Positions 60,210 to 64,000 of a stretch of 64,000 nt of DNA are shown one piece after another. The translations under genes were made by a program, and so were the position numbers. Source of the DNA: JAFDCJ01 sp964527835 (lineage in GTDB: Bacteria; Desulfobacterota; Desulfobacteria; Desulfobacterales; JAFDCJ01); contig CAZGNV010000002.1 in NCBI GenBank assembly GCA_964527835.1, forward strand, positions 1 to 64,000, given 5' to 3'. Numbering within the stretch: the first letter of the stretch is position 1; the number at the start of each line of letters is the position of its first letter. Below the pieces are notes generated by a model. It ran no database searches. It was given only the letters and a program-made list of their open reading frames with translations, and had not been told where the DNA came from.

Positions 60210-60827
60210 ATGCCACCTGACAAATTCCGAATTCCGAATTCCGAATTCCCCATTCAGCCGCTCTACCCGGTCATCCTGGCCGTGCCGGAAGCAGTGCGGG
60301 AATACAAACCCAGAGACCGGGTGATTTTTCTCAGCCGCCATGCCCGGCTGGCACTGGAAAAATCAGCCGCCCGCACACGCATCCCCATGGGCCGGCTGCG
60401 CCAGGCGCAAAACGGCGCTCCGCTGCCCTTCGACGGCACCTACTGGTCCATCAGCCACAAACCCTGCTATGTGGCCGGGGTGGTGGCCCCGCGGCCCATC
60501 GGCATCGACATTGAAAAAATACATCCCTGCGCAAAAGGGCTTTTCGAAAAAACCGCCGGGCCGGACGAATGGGATATCGCCGGAGCCGACAGCGATTCGC
60601 TGACCACTTTTTTCCGCTACTGGACAGCAAAAGAAGCCGTGGTCAAAGCCGCCGGAACAGGCTTAAAGGATTTGCTGAAATGCAAAATCACCGCCATTGT
60701 GGACGCCCGGCATTTAACGATTCGCTATGACGCCAGAGACTGGGGCATCGAGCATTTCTTTTTCGACGGTCACATCACCTCCATTGTGTCCGACGGTGAG
60801 CGCATCCAGTGGTCTGTCGAGCAGTAA
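60210..60827 (+). CDS. 4'-phosphopantetheinyl transferase, Sfp type
   Basis: Transferase of 205 residues that installs the phosphopantetheine arm on acyl or peptidyl carrier proteins. WSISHKPCYVAGVVAPRP, IGIDIEKIH (metal-binding Asp) and FFRYWTAKEAVVKAAGTGL (the second metal site) define the Sfp-like family. GAGG lies four bases upstream of ATG 60210. Residues about 5-15 (KFRIPNSEFPI) are encoded by a direct repeat of ATTCCGA, so repeat sequence has become coding. No carrier-protein synthase cluster is nearby. It converges on the YkgJ-like gene. Confidence 0.88.
   Translation: MPPDKFRIPNSEFPIQPLYPVILAVPEAVREYKPRDRVIFLSRHARLALEKSAARTRIPMGRLRQAQNGAPLPFDGTYWSISHKPCYVAGVVAPRPIGIDIEKIHPCAKGLFEKTAGPDEWDIAGADSDSLTTFFRYWTAKEAVVKAAGTGLKDLLKCKITAIVDARHLTIRYDARDWGIEHFFFDGHITSIVSDGERIQWSVEQ
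60218..60254. repeat. ATTCCGA direct repeat within the PPTase 5' end
   Basis: CAAATTCCGAATTCCGAATT, then CCGAATTCCCCATTC, are tandem 8-base units of the same type as at the window start. They are translated as the N-terminus of the phosphopantetheinyl transferase. Confidence 0.8.
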
Positions 60828-60857
60828 CCGCAGGAGCCGAAAAAATCCTGTTGGCGC

Positions 60858-61559
60858 TTAATCTGCTTTTTGCCGGTTTTGCAGTGCGCGCGATCGCCCA
60901 ACCACCAGCTGTCGGGCCCGGGTCCCGTAATTTTTAATGGTCACGCTCAACGGCCGACCGAACAAAAAATCCAGCATGTCCGACTCCAACCCGCCCCGGG
61001 CCACCACCAGCTTTCTGATTTCAGCGTCATAACGAATCATTTCGCAAAGCTGCCGCCGGGCTCTGTCCGGCGCAGAGCCTTCCAGCTGCCGCACCAGGCA
61101 CTGAATTTTTTCATAATCACACCGCGCCTGGTGGTCTTCGATCAGCTCCCACAGGCCGTCAACCCCGGACAAGAGGTCTTTGCGCGTCAGCCGGCCGGCG
61201 GCGTAGACTTTTTCAAGCTCGCCGGGGTCCCAGCACTTCAGGGCCCGACACTCCAGGGGCCGATTTTGATAAATACGGCAGCTTTTGCGGGCTTGATTGA
61301 AAAACATGCAGCTCCAGCTATCCTTTTTGCCCTTGATCTTGATGACATCGGTATCCACCGGCACCAGACGCTGCTTGACGTTGTCCCTGGCAAGCTCGCC
61401 TTTGCGGATGGTATACAGGCAGCTCGAGGCAATGACGCCTTCTTCGATCAGGTGGCGGTCTGCCCGGTGAAAAGCGGGGCCGCCTTTTTCACAGCACGTG
61501 CCGCAACGCATGCACGTTGAAATTGGTTTGCCCTCTGGCGGTTCTGGTGCGATGCTCAT
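60858..61559 (-). CDS. YkgJ-like cysteine-cluster (Fe/Zn-binding) protein
   Basis: Cytoplasmic protein of 233 residues with the YkgJ/UPF0153 cysteine pattern: STCMRCGTCCEKGGPAF near residue 20, then SWSCMFFNQARKSCRIYQNR and PLECRALKCW. Such proteins bind zinc or an iron-sulfur cluster. The C-terminal 100 residues are helical. The start at 61559 is chosen because the Cys cluster then sits where the family has it; upstream codons run into a partial repeat, and ribosome evidence is weak. Function unknown. Confidence 0.8.
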   Translation of the reverse strand: MSIAPEPPEGKPISTCMRCGTCCEKGGPAFHRADRHLIEEGVIASSCLYTIRKGELARDNVKQRLVPVDTDVIKIKGKKDSWSCMFFNQARKSCRIYQNRPLECRALKCWDPGELEKVYAAGRLTRKDLLSGVDGLWELIEDHQARCDYEKIQCLVRQLEGSAPDRARRQLCEMIRYDAEIRKLVVARGGLESDMLDFLFGRPLSVTIKNYGTRARQLVVGRSRALQNRQKAD

Positions 61560-61579
61560 TTGTTTCGGACCTGTAAGTT

Positions 61580-61605
61580 TGACGGCCTCGTAAAAAGTCA
61601 ACGCA
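61580..61605. repeat. Short 191-bp element terminus
   Basis: GACGGCCTCGTAAAAAGTCA matches the terminal consensus of the 191-bp element and then diverges. It lies just upstream of the YkgJ-like gene. Confidence 0.5.
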
Positions 61606-61670
61606 GCGTCCGCTGCCCACTGGAAGTCATTGCCCAATCAATCTAATTTTGATAATTTATACCTGAATTT

Positions 61671-61780
61671 TGCACGCGTCGGAGGTTTTCCTCTGCAAGG
61701 CATTTAAGGGCGACGCCATAGTCAGCTATTGCGAGCCCTTAATAACGCAGCAGAGGGAAGCCTCCGGCGCGCCCGCTGGG
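61671..61780. repeat. Long hairpin element, third repeat type
   Basis: CGCGTCGGAGGTTTTCCTCT near 61675 pairs with CAGAGGGAAGCCTCCGGCGC near 61751-61770. Within it, TTAAGGGC (61704-61711) pairs with GCCCTTAA (61735-61742). Weaker symmetry extends outward to about 61646 and 61802. No other copy was seen in the window, but the architecture is that of a small non-autonomous mobile element. It lies in the 411-base gap between divergent genes. Confidence 0.65.
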
Positions 61781-61879
61781 TGAAAATTAAGACGATAAAA
61801 TGACTTTTTTTCCTTTAACCTAACAGGTTACTTGACTTTGCTTCTAAAATTATCTTAACTAGTTTATATTATTACAATC

Positions 61880-61920
61880 TTTAACTTCGTCTTAATTTTC
61901 ATGCAAGATTCAGGTTATAC
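61880..61920 (+). promoter_or_regulatory. Candidate promoter of the DUF177 gene
   Basis: An AT-rich stretch has TTAATT followed after 18 bases by TATACT (near 61915-61920), about 50 bases before the DUF177 start. Other -10-like hexamers occur upstream (61860-61875), so the position is tentative. Confidence 0.3.
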
Positions 61921-61970
61921 TTTGATGAAGTTTATACAATAATCAGCGCCAAACACAACCACAGTTTACC

Positions 61971-62522
61971 ATGCGCATTGATATTGAACAGATCCCGGAG
62001 GAGGGCCTGACGCTGGAATTTGAAACGCCGGCGAAAACCTTTCCAGCGCTGTCGGAGTTGACCGCCTCCGGGCAATGCTCATTGACAGCCCCGGTAAAAA
62101 CCGTCTTGAGAGCCCGCCTGTTCGGTGATATGGTGCAGGTCAAGGGCAGTGTGGCCACAACAGCGCGGCTGACCTGCGCCCGCTGTCTGAAGGCCTTCGA
62201 CGCATCACTGGCCTCCGGTTTTGAAGTGACTTACACCCCCCGGCCAAGCGGTGGCAAAGAGGAGCATCCGCCAGGGGAAATCGAGCTCGCGGCCGGCGAC
62301 ATGGGGCTGATCTATTTTGAAGGCCAGCAAATCGATCTGGCCGACGCCATCCAGGAACAGGTCATTCTGGCACTGCCCATCAAGGCGCTTTGCAGTCCGG
62401 CATGCAAGGGGCTGTGCCCTGGATGCGGCGCCGATCTCAACAAGGGCGGGTGCGGTTGTGGCCACCGCCCGTCCGACAGTGCCTTCGCCGCCCTTAAAAA
62501 GCTGAAGCTGGGGAAAAAATAG
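61971..62522 (+). CDS. DUF177 (YceD-like) protein
   Basis: Protein of 183 residues: IEQIPEEGLTLEFETPAKTF, VATTARLTCARCLKAFDASL, ALPIKALCSPACKGLCPGCG and NKGGCGCGHRPSDSAFAALK. The CxxC pair in the middle and the Cys-rich tail are the family's probable zinc sites. YceD proteins affect 23S rRNA or L32 supply, and the gene is normally followed by rpmF. Here the next gene, four bases on, encodes a membrane protein, so rpmF is displaced. Confidence 0.9.
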   Translation: MRIDIEQIPEEGLTLEFETPAKTFPALSELTASGQCSLTAPVKTVLRARLFGDMVQVKGSVATTARLTCARCLKAFDASLASGFEVTYTPRPSGGKEEHPPGEIELAAGDMGLIYFEGQQIDLADAIQEQVILALPIKALCSPACKGLCPGCGADLNKGGCGCGHRPSDSAFAALKKLKLGKK

Positions 62523-62526
62523 GCCC

Positions 62527-63423
62527 ATGCAATCCAAGAAAGCAACGGCCGGGAAATTATTGCGCCGGCCGGGAAAATTCCTGTGGCGCGTGCTGGTGGC
62601 TTTCAAACGCAACCAGGGACTTCTGCTGTCCGGGGCAGTGGCCTATTATACCCTTTTGTCGCTCATCCCCATGCTGGCCCTCATCCTGGTGGGGTTATCG
62701 CACTTCATCGAAGAGCAGCAGCTGTATTCCACGATTCTGACAAACCTGAAACTGGTCATTCCCGAACATGCTGAAAGGGTCGCCAGCCAGGTATGGGGAT
62801 TTCTTGAACGCCGTCAGCTGGTCGGGGCGATGGGGATCGGAGCCATGCTGTTTTTCAGCTCCCTGGCCTTTTCAATGCTCGAAAACGCCATGGCGGTCAT
62901 ATTTTCCCACCGCGTCCGCAAACACCGCCGTCATTTTCTCATCTCCGCCATTATCCCGTTCGCCTATATGTTTCTGCTCGGTCTGGGTCTGCTGCTGATC
63001 ACCCTGATGTCGGGCGCCCTGGACACCCTGGCCGACAAACACCTCATTTTTCTGGGCTGGGACCTGAGCCTGGCCGCCACCTCCCGGGTGTCGCTATACA
63101 TGCTGGGGCTTGGAGCAATGATATGCCTGCTCACCTCGCTGTACCTGGTGATGCCCGTGGGGCGCATCCCGCTGCGCTATGCCCTGGCCGGCGGGGTTAC
63201 CGCCACCATCCTGTGGGAAATCATTCGCCATATCCTGGTCTGGTATTATTCAAACATCTCCCTGGTAAATGTGATTTACGGGTCCCTGGCAACCGCCGTG
63301 GTGGCCCTGTTGAGCATCGAAATTGCCGTGATCATTCTTCTGCTGGGGGCCCAGGTGATCGCAGAATTTGACCGCGCCGCCATTGAAGCGCCTCCGGAAG
63401 ATCCTTTTGAAATTGGGGAATAA
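62527..63423 (+). CDS. YihY/BrkB family inner-membrane protein
   Basis: Membrane protein of 298 residues with about six helices. GLLLSGAVAYYTLLSLIPML is the family's first segment, LGALMFFSSLAFSML-like AMLFFSSLAFSMLENAMAVI the second, and LVMPVGRIPLRYALAGGVTA with NVIYGSLATAVVALLSIEIA the later ones. It is four bases after the DUF177 gene. YihY proteins were once called RNase BN by mistake; their role is not known. Confidence 0.92.
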   Translation: MQSKKATAGKLLRRPGKFLWRVLVAFKRNQGLLLSGAVAYYTLLSLIPMLALILVGLSHFIEEQQLYSTILTNLKLVIPEHAERVASQVWGFLERRQLVGAMGIGAMLFFSSLAFSMLENAMAVIFSHRVRKHRRHFLISAIIPFAYMFLLGLGLLLITLMSGALDTLADKHLIFLGWDLSLAATSRVSLYMLGLGAMICLLTSLYLVMPVGRIPLRYALAGGVTATILWEIIRHILVWYYSNISLVNVIYGSLATAVVALLSIEIAVIILLLGAQVIAEFDRAAIEAPPEDPFEIGE

Positions 63424-63438
63424 AGCCTCTGGGCCCGA

Positions 63439-64000
63439 ATGACGATTATGAGCACCCTTGACTGGACGATAATTGGAATTTACCTGTGCTTGATGATCGG
63501 TATGAGTGTCTTTCTGGGACGCAGCCAGAAAGACGAAGATGATTATTTCGTCGGGGGACGCAAGCTTTCCTGGTGGTCGGTGGGCATTTCCACAATGGCG
63601 ACCCAGACATCGGCCATCAGCTTCATTTCCATTCCCGCCTTCGTGGCCCTTAAAGAGGGCGGCGGGTTGACCTGGCTGCAGTACGAACTGGCCGTGCCGC
63701 TGGCGATGATCGTGGTCATGGTACTGTTGATCCCTTTTTTCCGGCAACTCAGGCTGGTCAGCGTCTACGAGTACCTGGAATGGCGCTTTGGAAAATCCGT
63801 GCGTGAGCTGGTCAGCATGGTGTTTCTCATCAGCCGCGCGCTGGGCACGGGCGTCGGGGTTTATGCCAGCGGCATCGTGCTGGCGGTCTGTCTGCAAATT
63901 CCCCTGTGGCTGACCATTGTGATCATCGGCGTCACCACGGTTATCTATGACAGCATCGGCGGCATCACCGCCGTGGTGTATTCCGACGTGATCCAGATGG
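63439..64000 (+). CDS. Sodium:solute symporter (SSS family), 5' part only
   Basis: The frame is open from ATG 63439 to the window end (187 codons); an ATG at 63448 is an alternative start. The translation has LDWTIIGIYLCLMIGMSVFL, then DYFVGGRKLSWWSVGIS (the DYFLAGR-type SSS signature), TMATQTSAISFISIPA, WLQYELAVPLAMIV, VYEYLEWRFGKSVRELVS and YDSIGGITAVVYSDVIQ. These are the first five or so helices of a sodium-coupled LeuT-fold symporter. Substrate unknown; the 3' part lies outside the window. It begins 16 bases after yihY. Confidence 0.9.
   Translation, partial: MTIMSTLDWTIIGIYLCLMIGMSVFLGRSQKDEDDYFVGGRKLSWWSVGISTMATQTSAISFISIPAFVALKEGGGLTWLQYELAVPLAMIVVMVLLIPFFRQLRLVSVYEYLEWRFGKSVRELVSMVFLISRALGTGVGVYASGIVLAVCLQIPLWLTIVIIGVTTVIYDSIGGITAVVYSDVIQM

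Overview
The window reads as a chromosomal segment of a moderately G+C-rich anaerobic proteobacterium, most likely a Desulfobacterota (delta-proteobacterial) sulfate reducer or a close relative. This is inferred from gene content: a membrane-bound heterodisulfide-reductase-like ETF:menaquinone oxidoreductase, tripartite TRAP transport, an ADP-forming acyl-CoA synthetase, a SEC-C methionine aminopeptidase, and an ffh-rpsP-rimM-trmD-(PF09936 methyltransferase)-rplS-rnhB-yraN order. No rRNA, tRNA, CRISPR array, prophage or insertion-sequence transposase was seen.

Layout. 0-6 kb: a mevalonate-kinase-like GHMP kinase faces a minus-strand set of arginine:X amidinotransferase, carbamate kinase, a COG2403 (cyclic-2,3-diphosphoglycerate-synthetase-like) P-loop protein and a GabT-type aminotransferase. 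No ornithine carbamoyltransferase or arginine deiminase accompanies the carbamate kinase. 6-12 kb: a DUF885 metallopeptidase-like protein, a translationally coupled ATP-grasp-like protein and methyltransferase, and a solitary AAA/DUF4143 ATPase with a palindrome-decorated promoter. 12-17.3 kb: a polyamine-type ABC importer (SBP, ATPase, two permeases) ending in acetate kinase. 17.5-28.3 kb: a HAD phosphatase convergent with transketolase, then a long minus-strand array of choline-kinase-like protein, GntR/HutC regulator, transaldolase, alanine dehydrogenase, HisC-like aminotransferase and the EMO-like oxidoreductase. 29-32.6 kb: a TRAP transporter (dctP, Q, M) with UspA. GntR-type half-site consensus sequences lie at -10-like boxes of both the regulator and the TRAP operon, which suggests one regulon.

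32.7-38.5 kb: ADP-forming acyl-CoA synthetase subunits with a metallo-beta-lactamase-fold hydrolase, citrate synthase, and an unrecognised 258-residue protein. 38.6-42.9 kb: a K+ uptake pair (TrkH/KtrB and KtrA-like), an ArnT-like glycosyltransferase and a HicBA toxin-antitoxin pair. 43-50.6 kb: an ABC importer of the 2-aminoethylphosphonate/iron type, methionine aminopeptidase, and a DUF47-PiT phosphate transport pair. 50.6-64 kb: endonuclease III, a PP-loop thiouridylase-like protein, RlmN, the ffh-to-rsmI translation and rRNA-processing operon, a phosphopantetheinyl transferase, a YkgJ-like Fe/Zn-cluster protein, DUF177, YihY, and the start of a sodium:solute symporter cut by the window end.

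The window is strewn with non-coding repeats. A terminal-inverted-repeat element of about 191 bp has two full and about ten partial copies; in several places it supplies stop codons or gene ends. A 206-bp inverted-repeat element flanks a two-gene cassette in opposite orientations. There is also a hairpin element near 61.7 kb, and there are degenerate ATTCCG- and GCGCTATG-type repeats. Start codons were chosen by Shine-Dalgarno fit; where this was ambiguous the entry says so.
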